Shown: positions 10,186-17,696 of the stretch, one piece after another
How positions within the stretch are numbered: the stretch's first letter is position 1
Layout: each line of letters begins with the position of its first letter
Assembly: GCA_944320295.1 (NCBI GenBank)
Contig: CALUGY010000107.1
Coordinates: forward strand, 1 to 54,217
From: an uncultured Bacteroides sp.
Lineage (GTDB): Bacteria; Bacteroidota; Bacteroidia; Bacteroidales; Bacteroidaceae
Length of the DNA stretch: 54,217 nucleotides
Reading direction: 5' to 3'
Program-made: the position numbers and the translations under genes
Notes under the pieces: generated by a model
Databases searched by the model: none
Told to the model about the DNA's origin: nothing
What the model saw: the letters and a program-made list of their open reading frames with translations, nothing else

Positions 10186-10755
10186 ATGAAGCTGTTGCTG
10201 GACTATGTGCTGTCGGCGTTGGCATTGTTGTTGTGCATCCCGTTGTTGCTTTACATTGTTTTGCGCTTGCGTGTGTCAGGCAATGGAAGCGTATTCTACA
10301 TGCAGGAACGTTTAGGCCGGGGCGGTCGTCCGTTCCAATTGCTGAAGTTCCGCACCATGGTGCCCGATGCCGAACCGTGCGGGCCCTGTTTGGCCGTTCC
10401 GGGTGATGAGCGGGCCACGTCTTTTGGCCGTACGCTCCGCAAGTATCATCTGGACGAACTGCCGCAGTTGTGGAATGTGTTGCGGGGTGATATGTCGCTC
10501 GTGGGGCCACGCCCAGAACGGGAGTTTTTTGCACGTCAGGTGGAGGCGCGTTTGCCGGAGTATGGCAGGCTGTATGAGGTGAAGCCCGGGCTTACTTCGC
10601 TGGGCATGGTGGAATGCGGCTATGCCGGCACCATAGAGCAAATGGTGGCGCGTGCACGCCGCGACTTGTATTATTTGGAACATCGTAGCTTTTGGCTTGA
10701 CCTCCGCATTTTGTGCGCTACCGTGCGCGAGGTGTGGCGGGGAAAAGGCATATAG
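10186..10755 (+). CDS. Bacterial sugar transferase (phosphoglycosyl transferase, PglC/WcaJ type)
   Basis: 189 residues. One N-terminal hydrophobic segment (about residues 4-27) anchors a compact catalytic domain, as in monotopic phosphoglycosyl transferases that load a sugar-1-phosphate onto undecaprenyl phosphate to start a glycan. Family marks are FYMQERLGRGGRPFQLLKFR, the kink-region KYHLDELPQLWNVL with the conserved Asp-Glu pair, MSLVGPRPE, and the KPGLTSLG loop. No other glycan genes are nearby, so the product polymer is unknown. It is co-transcribed with tsaC by spacing. Confidence 0.92.
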   Translation: MKLLLDYVLSALALLLCIPLLLYIVLRLRVSGNGSVFYMQERLGRGGRPFQLLKFRTMVPDAEPCGPCLAVPGDERATSFGRTLRKYHLDELPQLWNVLRGDMSLVGPRPEREFFARQVEARLPEYGRLYEVKPGLTSLGMVECGYAGTIEQMVARARRDLYYLEHRSFWLDLRILCATVREVWRGKGI

Positions 10756-10783
10756 GTTGTTTGTAATTAGGCATTCTAATCAA

Positions 10784-12571
10784 ATGGAGAAGAATAGAGG
10801 CTTATTGAGGCGTTTCATATTGTGGCGCGAACGAAGCGTAAAGGAGAAGCATTTCATCTTGGTACTCAGCTTCCTGGTCGGGATATTCACGGCTTTGGCC
10901 GCGCTGTTGCTGAAGGAGCTGATTCACCTGATACAGGCTTTCCTTACCAATAACTTCGACACCACGGAGGCAAACTACTTGTACTTGGTTTATCCTGTGG
11001 TGGGCATCTTTCTTGCGGGACTATTCGTGCGCGTGGTGGTGAAAGACGACATTAGCCATGGTGTGACAAAGATATTGTACGCTATATCGCGGCGGCAGGG
11101 ACGCATCAAGCGGCATAACACTTGGTCGTCCATTATAGCGAGTTCCATTACCATCGGCTTCGGCGGCTCGGTAGGGGCGGAGGCACCTATCGTGTTGACC
11201 GGCTCTGCCATCGGTTCCAACCTGGGAGGCCTCTTCAAGATGGAGCACCGTACGCTGATGTTGCTGGTGGGCTGTGGTGCGGCGGGAGCGGTGGCCGGTA
11301 TATTCAAGGCGCCCATTGCCGGACTGGTATTCACGCTGGAGGTGCTGATGATAGATCTTACCATGTCGTCTCTCTTGCCTTTGCTCATTTCGGCTGTGAC
11401 GGCTGCCACGATGTCGTACGTGCTGACGGGGCAGGAGGCACTTTTCCGCTTTCACTTAGACCAACCGTTTGCGCTAAACCGCATACCGTACGTCATTCTG
11501 TTGGGCGTGTTCTGCGGATTAGTCTCACTCTATTTTACCCGCGCTATGAATTCGGTGGAGGGCGTGTTTGCCAAGCTGCGCGGCCCTTACAGGAAACTAC
11601 TGTTCGGCGGGGCCATGTTGAGCGTGCTTATCTTCCTCTTTCCACCGCTTTACGGTGAGGGATACGACACTATCGAATTGCTTTTGAACGGTACGGGCGA
11701 GGCCGACTGGGAGACGGTGATGAACAATTCGCTTTTTTACGGACACGGTCAGCTGTTGTTGCTTTACCTGTTGCTTATCATCTTGTTTAAAGTATTTGCC
11801 TCGAGTGCGACGAATGGCGGTGGTGGATGTGGTGGTATCTTTGCTCCCTCGCTTTATTTGGGCTGCATCGCGGGCTTCGTATTCTCTCACTTTAGCAACG
11901 GGTTCACAGCGACAACGTTTTTGCCTGAAAAGAATTTCGCATTGCTTGGCATGGCAGGTGTGATGAGCGGGGTAATGCACGCTCCGTTGACCGGTGTGTT
12001 CTTGATAGCCGAGTTGACCGGTGGTTATGATTTGTTTCTGCCGCTGATGATTGTGTCTGTCAGTTCTTATCTCACCATTATTGTGTTTGAACCTCACAGC
12101 ATCTATTCTATGCGTCTGGCTAAGAAAGGCGAATTGTTGACGCATCACAAAGACAAAGCCGTGCTGACGTTGATGAAAATGGAAAACGTGGTGGAGAAGG
12201 ATTTCGAGGTCGTCCGTCCGGAGATGGATTTGGGCGAACTGGTAAGAGTGATATCGAAAGCCCGCCGCAATATATTCCCTGTGACAGACCAGAACGGGGT
12301 ACTCTTGGGGTTGGTATTGCTGGATGACATACGTAACATTATGTTCCGTCAAGAGCTCTACCATCGTTTCACGGTGGAGAAACTGATGACCTCCCCACCT
12401 GCGTACTTGTACGACACGGACAACATGGAGCAGGTTATGCGTACTTTCGATGAGACGCAGGCTTGGAACTTGCCTGTGGTCGATGCAGGCGGACACTACT
12501 TGGGGTTTGTTTCCAAGTCGAAGGTATTCAATTTGTACCGGCAGGTGCTGGTGCAGTTCTCCGATGAGTGA
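10784..12571 (+). CDS. ClC-family chloride channel/transporter with two CBS domains
   Basis: 595 residues from the ATG at 10784. About ten hydrophobic segments occupy residues 25-440, with the ClC selectivity-filter motifs GFGGSVGAEAPIVLTGSAIG and GGGCGGIFAPSLYLG, and GVMSGVMHAPLTGVF. A paired CBS domain follows (from about 465), likely cytoplasmic and nucleotide-sensing. The glutamate in GAEAP corresponds to the gating glutamate of proton-coupled ClC antiporters. The frame continues upstream to 10652 inside the previous gene, but the start at 10784 (MEKNRGLL) avoids that overlap. Confidence 0.92.
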   Translation: MEKNRGLLRRFILWRERSVKEKHFILVLSFLVGIFTALAALLLKELIHLIQAFLTNNFDTTEANYLYLVYPVVGIFLAGLFVRVVVKDDISHGVTKILYAISRRQGRIKRHNTWSSIIASSITIGFGGSVGAEAPIVLTGSAIGSNLGGLFKMEHRTLMLLVGCGAAGAVAGIFKAPIAGLVFTLEVLMIDLTMSSLLPLLISAVTAATMSYVLTGQEALFRFHLDQPFALNRIPYVILLGVFCGLVSLYFTRAMNSVEGVFAKLRGPYRKLLFGGAMLSVLIFLFPPLYGEGYDTIELLLNGTGEADWETVMNNSLFYGHGQLLLLYLLLIILFKVFASSATNGGGGCGGIFAPSLYLGCIAGFVFSHFSNGFTATTFLPEKNFALLGMAGVMSGVMHAPLTGVFLIAELTGGYDLFLPLMIVSVSSYLTIIVFEPHSIYSMRLAKKGELLTHHKDKAVLTLMKMENVVEKDFEVVRPEMDLGELVRVISKARRNIFPVTDQNGVLLGLVLLDDIRNIMFRQELYHRFTVEKLMTSPPAYLYDTDNMEQVMRTFDETQAWNLPVVDAGGHYLGFVSKSKVFNLYRQVLVQFSDE

Positions 12572-12638
12572 GCATGCCGTGTAGGCGGGGAGTTCTTGTC
12601 ATTTGCATATTACATAACAAACAAAGGAATCACAGACA

Positions 12639-13607
12639 ATGAAGAAAGAGGATTTGCGTATCGTATATATGGGTACCCCGGAGTTTGCCGTGGAGCCGTT
12701 GAGTTGCCTGATAGAGGGCGGATATAATGTGGTAGGAGTCATCACCATGCCGGATAAACCTGCCGGGCGGGGGCACAAGCTGCAATGTTCGCCGGTGAAG
12801 CAATATGCGTTGAAGCACAATTTGCCTTTGCTTCAGCCTGAGCGTTTGAAAGATGAAGCGTTCTTGGAGGCTTTGAGGACATGGAAAGCTGACTTACAGA
12901 TTGTGGTTGCCTTCCGTATGCTTCCTGAGGTCGTGTGGAACATGCCGCGTTTGGGCACTTTCAACCTGCATGCTTCATTGCTACCACAATACCGTGGCGC
13001 GGCTCCGATAAACTGGGCGGTGATAAACGGGGAAACGGAAACGGGCATCACCACCTTTTTCCTGAAGCACGAAATAGACACGGGCGAGGTGATACAGCAA
13101 GTACGCGTGCCCATTGCAGAGACTGATGACGTGGGCATGGTGCATGACAAACTGATGCACCTCGGTGCCCGCTTGGTGACGGAAACCGTGGATGCCATAC
13201 TGGACGGTACGGTAAAGTCTATCCCGCAGGAAGACATGGCGGTGCAAGGAGAACTCCGTCCGGCCCCGAAAATCTTCAAGGAGACGTGCCGCATAGAGTG
13301 GGCGCAGCCGGTGAAACGTGTCTATGACTTTGTGCGCGGGTTGTCGCCTTATCCCTCCGCATGGACAAACTTGGTCTCCCCACAAGGGGAAAGCTTCGTG
13401 CTGAAGATATTCGAGACAGAGAAGACCGTGGTGGTTCACACCCTAAGCCCCGGCACTATACAGACTGACGGCAAGACCTATTTGCATGTGGCCGCTTCGG
13501 ATGGCTTTGTGGACATCCGTTCCCTGCAACTGCCCGGCAAGAAGCGGTTAAAGACGGATGAATTGCTGCGAGGCTTTCATATTACGGACGAATGGCGTGT
13601 AGGGTAG
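12639..13607 (+). CDS. fmt: Methionyl-tRNA formyltransferase
   Basis: 322 residues, the normal size. Transfers the formyl group of 10-formyl-THF to initiator Met-tRNA. Marks are RIVYMGTPEFAVEPL at the N-terminus, the catalytic Asn/His region FNLHASLLPQYRGAAPINWA, TGITTFFLKHEIDTGEVI, and the C-terminal tRNA-binding domain from about 210. It lies 67 bases after the ClC gene in the same direction and ends at a shared hairpin facing the kinase gene. Confidence 0.96.
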   Translation: MKKEDLRIVYMGTPEFAVEPLSCLIEGGYNVVGVITMPDKPAGRGHKLQCSPVKQYALKHNLPLLQPERLKDEAFLEALRTWKADLQIVVAFRMLPEVVWNMPRLGTFNLHASLLPQYRGAAPINWAVINGETETGITTFFLKHEIDTGEVIQQVRVPIAETDDVGMVHDKLMHLGARLVTETVDAILDGTVKSIPQEDMAVQGELRPAPKIFKETCRIEWAQPVKRVYDFVRGLSPYPSAWTNLVSPQGESFVLKIFETEKTVVVHTLSPGTIQTDGKTYLHVAASDGFVDIRSLQLPGKKRLKTDELLRGFHITDEWRVG

Positions 13608-13616
13608 CCTGGGGTA

Positions 13617-13684
13617 TCCATGTCTTTTCGGACTCTCCCATGCGACCTTATGCGCCGGGATGGAGAGGCATGGGAGAACATGGA
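13617..13684. terminator. Long stem between convergent fmt and kinase-FKBP genes
   Basis: TCCATGT (13617-13623) with ACATGGA (13678-13684), and TCTCCCATGC (13634-13643) with GCATGGGAGA (13668-13677), form a two-part stem between the stop codons of two convergent genes. There is no strong T-run, so it is a candidate bidirectional terminator or mRNA end-protecting hairpin. Confidence 0.5.
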
Positions 13685-13689
13685 AAACC

Positions 13690-15144
13690 TTACTCGATGA
13701 TATCCATCAAGTGTATGCGGAAACAAAGGGCGGAGTAGGGCTTGATTTGCCCGAAACCTCTGTCCTTATAGGCCATGTTGTAGGGTACGTAGATGTTCCA
13801 TACGGATCCTACAGGCATCATCTGTAATGCTTCCGTCCAACCTTCTATCACTTGCGATGTCCTGAACACCACAGGCTTATCGGATGTCTCGTCGAATACG
13901 GTGCCGTCAATCAGCCAGCCGGAGTACTCTACTTTAACTTTCGAGTCCGGGCCGGGCTTGGGGCCGGTCCCGTGGCTGACAATTTCATATTGCAAACCGC
14001 TCGGGGTGGTCTCTACACCTTGTCGCTGCGCGTTCTTGCGCAGGAACTCTTCGCCTGCCAGTTTGTTCTTCTCGGCTTCGCTTGTTTCTTCGGCGGGAGC
14101 CTCTATCCAATCTTCTATGTTGACGGGCTCTTGTTTCTTCGGTAGGTTCATCAATAAGACGAGTGCCGCTACCGCTGCGGCCAGAATGGCTGTAATGGTG
14201 ATAGCTGTATGGATGCCCTGCTTGCTTTCCTTTGCATCGGACGTGGGCCGGTGAGCGGGCTTGGTCATGATGTGTGTGCTTTCGTCTTCGTCGTTTCTTT
14301 TGTCATCCAGCATGGCCGCGAATGCCGTGGCGGACTGTGGACGGTCTTTCCTGCGCGGTTGCATGGCAGCTTCCACGGCGCGGCGCACAGGGAGGGACAC
14401 GGACGGAGGGAGCGGCGGCAAGCCTTCGTCGCTTATTGTTCCTGCCTCGGGAGGTTGTTCTCCCGTCAGGAGAAAGTAGAGCGTGGCCCCCAGCGAATAG
14501 ATGTCGGTAGCGGGTGAGAATGTGCTGATGCCGTCCTTGACATACTGCTCCAGCGGCGCATACCCCTTGCTGATGCCCACCGGGGTGCTGCTGGTCTGGC
14601 CGCCCCCGTCGTCATACCGCTTGGACACGCCGAAGTCTATCAGCACCGCTTCGCCGCCGGGTTGCAGCATGATGTTCGACGGTTTCACGTCGAGGTGCAT
14701 GATTCTGCGGTCGTGGATGTATTGCAAGGCGTCGGCTACTTGCAGGATGTAGGCGACGGACTGCTTTTCCCCCAGCCCGGACTTTTCTTTCAGCGAGCCT
14801 CCACCCAGATATTCCATGACGTAATAGGCCGTGTTGTTCTCCTCGAATATGTCGTATATGCGGATGATGTGGGCATTGTTCAGGGCGGCAATGGTCTTGG
14901 CCTCCTTGATGAACTTGTTGCGGTAGTTCGCCACCATGTCGCGTGACGAGCGTGTACCGATGGTGACATGTGTCGCGTCGTCCTCGCGTTCGCAAAAGTC
15001 TTTCATGAAGAATTCCTTGATGGCCACCTTGCGGTCGAGCCCGCTCTGCATGGCTTCGTAGGTGATGCCGAACCCGCCTTGGCCTATGCACTTTATGATT
15101 CTGTACTTCCCCCCTTGCAGAAGTGTGTTTGCCGGTAGTTGCAT
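13690..15144 (-). CDS. Membrane Ser/Thr protein kinase fused to a C-terminal FKBP-type peptidyl-prolyl isomerase domain
   Basis: 484 residues from the ATG at 15144. Residues 14-280 are a Hanks-type kinase: glycine loop GQGGFG (21-26), VAIKE with Lys43, catalytic loop HLDVKPSN (150-157), DFG 170-172 and YAPLEQ in the APE position. The catalytic loop has HLD rather than HRD. One transmembrane helix follows (about 314-333), then an FKBP-like domain (about 362-484) with VEYSGWLIDGTVFDET, VIEGWTEAL and SALCFRIHLM. The topology should place the kinase in the cytoplasm and the isomerase outside the inner membrane, where PknB-type kinases carry PASTA sensors. It is divergent from an ECF sigma gene. 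Confidence 0.92.
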   Translation of the reverse strand: MQLPANTLLQGGKYRIIKCIGQGGFGITYEAMQSGLDRKVAIKEFFMKDFCEREDDATHVTIGTRSSRDMVANYRNKFIKEAKTIAALNNAHIIRIYDIFEENNTAYYVMEYLGGGSLKEKSGLGEKQSVAYILQVADALQYIHDRRIMHLDVKPSNIMLQPGGEAVLIDFGVSKRYDDGGGQTSSTPVGISKGYAPLEQYVKDGISTFSPATDIYSLGATLYFLLTGEQPPEAGTISDEGLPPLPPSVSLPVRRAVEAAMQPRRKDRPQSATAFAAMLDDKRNDEDESTHIMTKPAHRPTSDAKESKQGIHTAITITAILAAAVAALVLLMNLPKKQEPVNIEDWIEAPAEETSEAEKNKLAGEEFLRKNAQRQGVETTPSGLQYEIVSHGTGPKPGPDSKVKVEYSGWLIDGTVFDETSDKPVVFRTSQVIEGWTEALQMMPVGSVWNIYVPYNMAYKDRGFGQIKPYSALCFRIHLMDIIE

Positions 15145-15320
15145 GATGTACGTTTTCTGTGTAAGATTTATACAAATTACGTGCTTTTCCGACAAATAAA
15201 CAATCTTGCTGCTGCTTTATTGCTGCAATATTTGTTTATCGCTTATATTTTTTCTTTCTTTGCACATCGTTAACACAAAAACTCATCTGCCTATCGGACG
15301 AACATTACGCCAACCAACCA

Positions 15321-15328
15321 TACTTTTG
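15321..15328 (+). promoter_or_regulatory. -7-like box abutting the sigma factor start codon
   Basis: TACTTTTG lies only 2 bases before the ATG at 15331. If used, the mRNA would begin inside the annotated gene. A second box, TTTCTTTG (15255-15262, one mismatch), would give a normal leader of about 60 bases and is the more likely promoter. Confidence 0.4.
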
Positions 15329-15330
15329 TA

Positions 15331-15924
15331 ATGAACAATCTGGCAAACGCCACCGACGAGACATTGGTGGCACTCTATGCGAAAGGCGTAAATGAAGCAT
15401 TCGACACATTGCTCTACCGTCACAAAGACCGCTTGTACACATATATATTATATACGGTGCGCAACGCGGAGCTGGCAGAAGACATCTTCCAGGAAACTTT
15501 TGCCAAAGCCATTGTCACCATACAGCAAGGACGCTACAGCGAGAACGGGAAGTTCGCCGCATGGCTCACCCGCATTGCGCACAATCTGGTGATAGACTAT
15601 TTCCGCCAGGAGAAGCAGGAAAGCCTCGTGTCGTGCGACGAGGAGGGGCGATGCTTGCTGAACGACATTCGCCTGTCGGAACGCACCGTGGAAGCCGCCA
15701 TGGTAGAAGACCAAATCTTGTCCGACGTGCGTCGCCTTGTGGACTTCCTGCCTGCCGAACAGCGCGAGGTGGTATACATGAGATATTATCAGGACTTAAG
15801 CTTTAAGGAGATTGCCGAGGTTACCGGCGTGAGCATCAACACTTCGCTGGGACGTATGCGCTATGCCATACTGAATATGCGCCGCTTGGCAGAAAAGTAT
15901 GACATGGTGCTGACGTCGGATTGA
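15331..15924 (+). CDS. ECF-family RNA polymerase sigma factor
   Basis: 197 residues with sigma-70 region 2 (about 20-95; FDTLLYRHKDRLYTYILY, AEDIFQETFAKAI, WLTRIAHNLVIDYFR) and region 4 (about 130-185; VDFLPAEQREVVYMRYYQDLS, FKEIAEVTGVSINTSLGR helix-turn-helix). No anti-sigma factor or outer-membrane receptor gene follows, unlike the usual Bacteroides SusC/D-linked ECF pairs; a terminator comes directly after. Its only close neighbour is the divergent kinase-FKBP gene, so control by phosphorylation is possible but unproven. Confidence 0.93.
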   Translation: MNNLANATDETLVALYAKGVNEAFDTLLYRHKDRLYTYILYTVRNAELAEDIFQETFAKAIVTIQQGRYSENGKFAAWLTRIAHNLVIDYFRQEKQESLVSCDEEGRCLLNDIRLSERTVEAAMVEDQILSDVRRLVDFLPAEQREVVYMRYYQDLSFKEIAEVTGVSINTSLGRMRYAILNMRRLAEKYDMVLTSD

Positions 15925-15957
15925 CTCCCCATTTGCTCTAAAAAAAGTTATAAATGG

Positions 15958-15982
15958 AGGCAGGCATACTAAATGCCTGCCT
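15958..15982 (+). terminator. Intrinsic terminator after the sigma factor gene
   Basis: Perfect 10-bp stem AGGCAGGCAT/ATGCCTGCCT with a 5-base loop, followed by TTTCCGTTTT, 34 bases after the stop codon. Confidence 0.8.
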
Positions 15983-16405
15983 TTTCCGTTTTCTCCATAG
16001 TGCACGGATACTGTGCGAAAACTTTAATCAGTTGTTGCCTATGGATAAAAAAACTACTCTATCTTCACCTACATTCACCAGCCATAACCGGATTTCTTTG
16101 CAGCACATGCCTTCAGGTCCTTCTGAAAGGACCCTTGCCATGCTTCGTGCCTTGGCGCGCAATGTCAGGTGGGACACACGCCTGCCTGAGGGCTTGCAGC
16201 AGCTGTTTTTGTCATAGTGCTTTTCAAGTCCCGTATGTAGTTTCCGGTTGGCGGCCATGCCTTTGGCCGTCGGCTTTGTCAGCCTTTCCCCTTTGCCATG
16301 CCCGGCAGAGGAAGGCGACGTGTGCGGTTGAGTGACGGCCTCCAAGCCACCTATCTTCTGTCTATGCGCCACTTTGCTTGGGTCTATGTCGTACTTTCGT
16401 TGCTT

Positions 16406-16493
16406 ACCCACGGCCGTGGTTCGATATCCCCACCTCCGTGGGACGATATTCCCACCCGGGTGGTTCGATCGAACCACGGCCGTGGGTAATGTA
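16406..16493. repeat. Palindromic tandem array (22-bp period) with perfect 21-bp inverted ends
   Basis: Four units at 16406, 16428, 16450 and 16472. Cores are CCACGGCCGTGG, CCACCTCCGTGG, CCACCCGGGTGG and again CCACGGCCGTGG, linked by TTCGAT-type spacers. The outer 21 bases (16404-16424) are the exact reverse complement of 16469-16489. It lies between the convergent sigma factor and thiE-like genes; the rest of 15983-16591 shows no gene I can support. Confidence 0.85.
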
Positions 16494-16591
16494 TCAAAGT
16501 CGTACTTAGGTAGAAGCAAAGTACGGGCTTGACAAAAGCGAAACCGTACTTTTGCCCGATGGAAGTGGGAGATGTGTGGACGGGAAAGGGG

Positions 16592-17200
16592 TCAGTCAGC
16601 CGCCTTTTGCAGTTTCTTGAAGTGCTCTATGATGTTGCGGTAGTCGCGGTCGCTGCATGCGTCGAACTTGTTCCACAGGTCGCCCATGATGACGGCACCT
16701 CCGAAACCGTAGTCTTTTACTTCGTGGATGTTGTCGAGCGTTACGCCTCCGAGGGCCATTACATTACTGTCGATTAACTTGCTTCGCCTGGCTTGCCACA
16801 GCTCTTCGGGTGTGAATGCTCCGGACACTCCGGCTTTGGTGATGCAGTCGTATATGGGGCTTAGGAAGATGTAGTCGTAGAAATGTTTTTTGCTTTGCAG
16901 CTCTTGGATGGAGTGGCATGTGCAACTCACATGTCCGGAGTAGTCATGCGGTTCGCTTGGATTACGTGAATTGAGGTGTATTCCCATCAATCCGAATTCC
17001 TCTTGCAGGTAAAAGTGCTCGTGGGTGACAATGCGGTGGTGGTATTTCTGTGGAATCAGCGTAAGCAACCTTTCTGAATACATGGCCGGTGTTTCGGGCT
17101 TCCGGATGTGCAGTATGTCCAGTCCTTCTTCGAAAAGGGCAGTAAGTATTTGGTCTTCCTCCACAAAAAATGTGGGTGCTGTGACTACGATGAGTTTCAT
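16592..17200 (-). CDS. Thiamine phosphate synthase-like protein (ThiE/TenI fold)
   Basis: 202 residues of the ThiE/TenI TIM-barrel family. Visible segments are LIVVTAPTFF, DILHIRKPE with the conserved Arg-Lys, MGIHLNSRNP, SCTCHSIQEL, YDYIFLSPIYDCITKAGVSG and NVMALGGVTLDNI with the phosphate-binding GGAVIMG. ThiE joins the thiazole and pyrimidine halves of thiamine; TenI-like relatives aromatise the thiazole. No other thi genes and no TPP riboswitch motif are seen here, so it may be the stand-alone TenI-type paralogue and I give no gene symbol. The promoter region has a perfect inverted repeat (17282-17301). Confidence 0.85.
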   Translation of the reverse strand: MKLIVVTAPTFFVEEDQILTALFEEGLDILHIRKPETPAMYSERLLTLIPQKYHHRIVTHEHFYLQEEFGLMGIHLNSRNPSEPHDYSGHVSCTCHSIQELQSKKHFYDYIFLSPIYDCITKAGVSGAFTPEELWQARRSKLIDSNVMALGGVTLDNIHEVKDYGFGGAVIMGDLWNKFDACSDRDYRNIIEHFKKLQKAAD

Positions 17201-17281
17201 GTCTTGTTCTTGCAGCTTATATGTTTGTCGGCATCGCCGTGAAATGCATGTATGTACGGCGGTTTTGGCTGTCGCTTTGTA

Positions 17282-17309
17282 CTAAACTTGCATAAGTTTA
17301 GCAAAGTTA
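17282..17309 (-). promoter_or_regulatory. -7 box with adjoining inverted repeat, thiE-like gene
   Basis: On the minus strand TAACTTTG (17309-17302) is followed at once by CTAAACTT-ATGC-AAGTTTAG (17301-17282), an 8-bp perfect inverted repeat with a 4-base centre that would straddle the transcription start. It may be an operator or a 5' hairpin. The 5' leader would be about 95 bases. Confidence 0.5.
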
Positions 17310-17448
17310 ATGAATCCTTGTTTGCCGTGGCAACGTTTCCTGCAAAAATATGTTAGCGTAACGTGAATTGCCAGCCTTCCGTTATGTTGTAGCTTCCTGT
17401 CGGTTACCTGCTTTTTTACTTTTTGATGGATAAAAAAGTGGCAGAATG

Positions 17449-17479
17449 TTTGTAAATACCGTGAAAAGGTGTAACTTTG
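17449..17479 (+). promoter_or_regulatory. Promoter of the trp operon
   Basis: TTTG (17449-17452), 19-base spacer and TAACTTTG (17472-17479): a full match to the Bacteroidetes consensus. Transcription would start near 17486, upstream of the trp leader peptide. Confidence 0.8.
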
Positions 17480-17513
17480 TCCCCGAATGAAAAATAAAGG
17501 AAAGCAAAAGGAT

Positions 17514-17609
17514 ATGAGATATTCGATGAATGCATACTGGTGGTGGTGCCGCTTACATCTCAAAAGGGTCGTAAGGGAACCAAACCGTATGTGTGCATTC
17601 AAACAGTAA
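17514..17609 (+). CDS. trpL: trp operon leader peptide
   Basis: A 31-codon frame beginning MRYSMNAYWWWCRLHLKR and ending CAFKQ-stop. Three consecutive TGG codons stand at residues 9-11 (17538-17546). It lies between a consensus promoter and a terminator-like hairpin in front of trpB, the classical attenuator layout. RNA alternatives are visible: CTTAC (17552-17556) can pair with GTAAG (17571-17575), and GTCGTAAG (17568-17575) can instead pair with CTTACGGC (17647-17654), which would break the terminator. Ribosomes stalled at the Trp codons would mask 17552-17556 and favour read-through. Confidence 0.9.
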   Translation: MRYSMNAYWWWCRLHLKRVVREPNRMCAFKQ

Positions 17610-17630
17610 TAAATAGAAGGCATTTGAAGA

Positions 17631-17670
17631 AAGCGGGTTGTCGTAACTTACGGCAACCCGCTTTTATTTT
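17631..17670 (+). terminator. trp attenuator terminator hairpin
   Basis: A 16-base left arm starting AAGCGGGTTG (17631-17646) pairs with a right arm ending CAACCCGCTT (17648-17663), with one T-G wobble, followed by TTATTTTG. It lies 27 bases before trpB and 21 bases after the trpL stop. Confidence 0.85.
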
Positions 17671-17696
17671 GTTCGCAAACAACTAAAACAACGGAT

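Noticed and set aside
16592-17320. TPP riboswitch before the thiE-like gene
   Set aside because: No CTGAGA and no THI-box stems in the 95-base leader.
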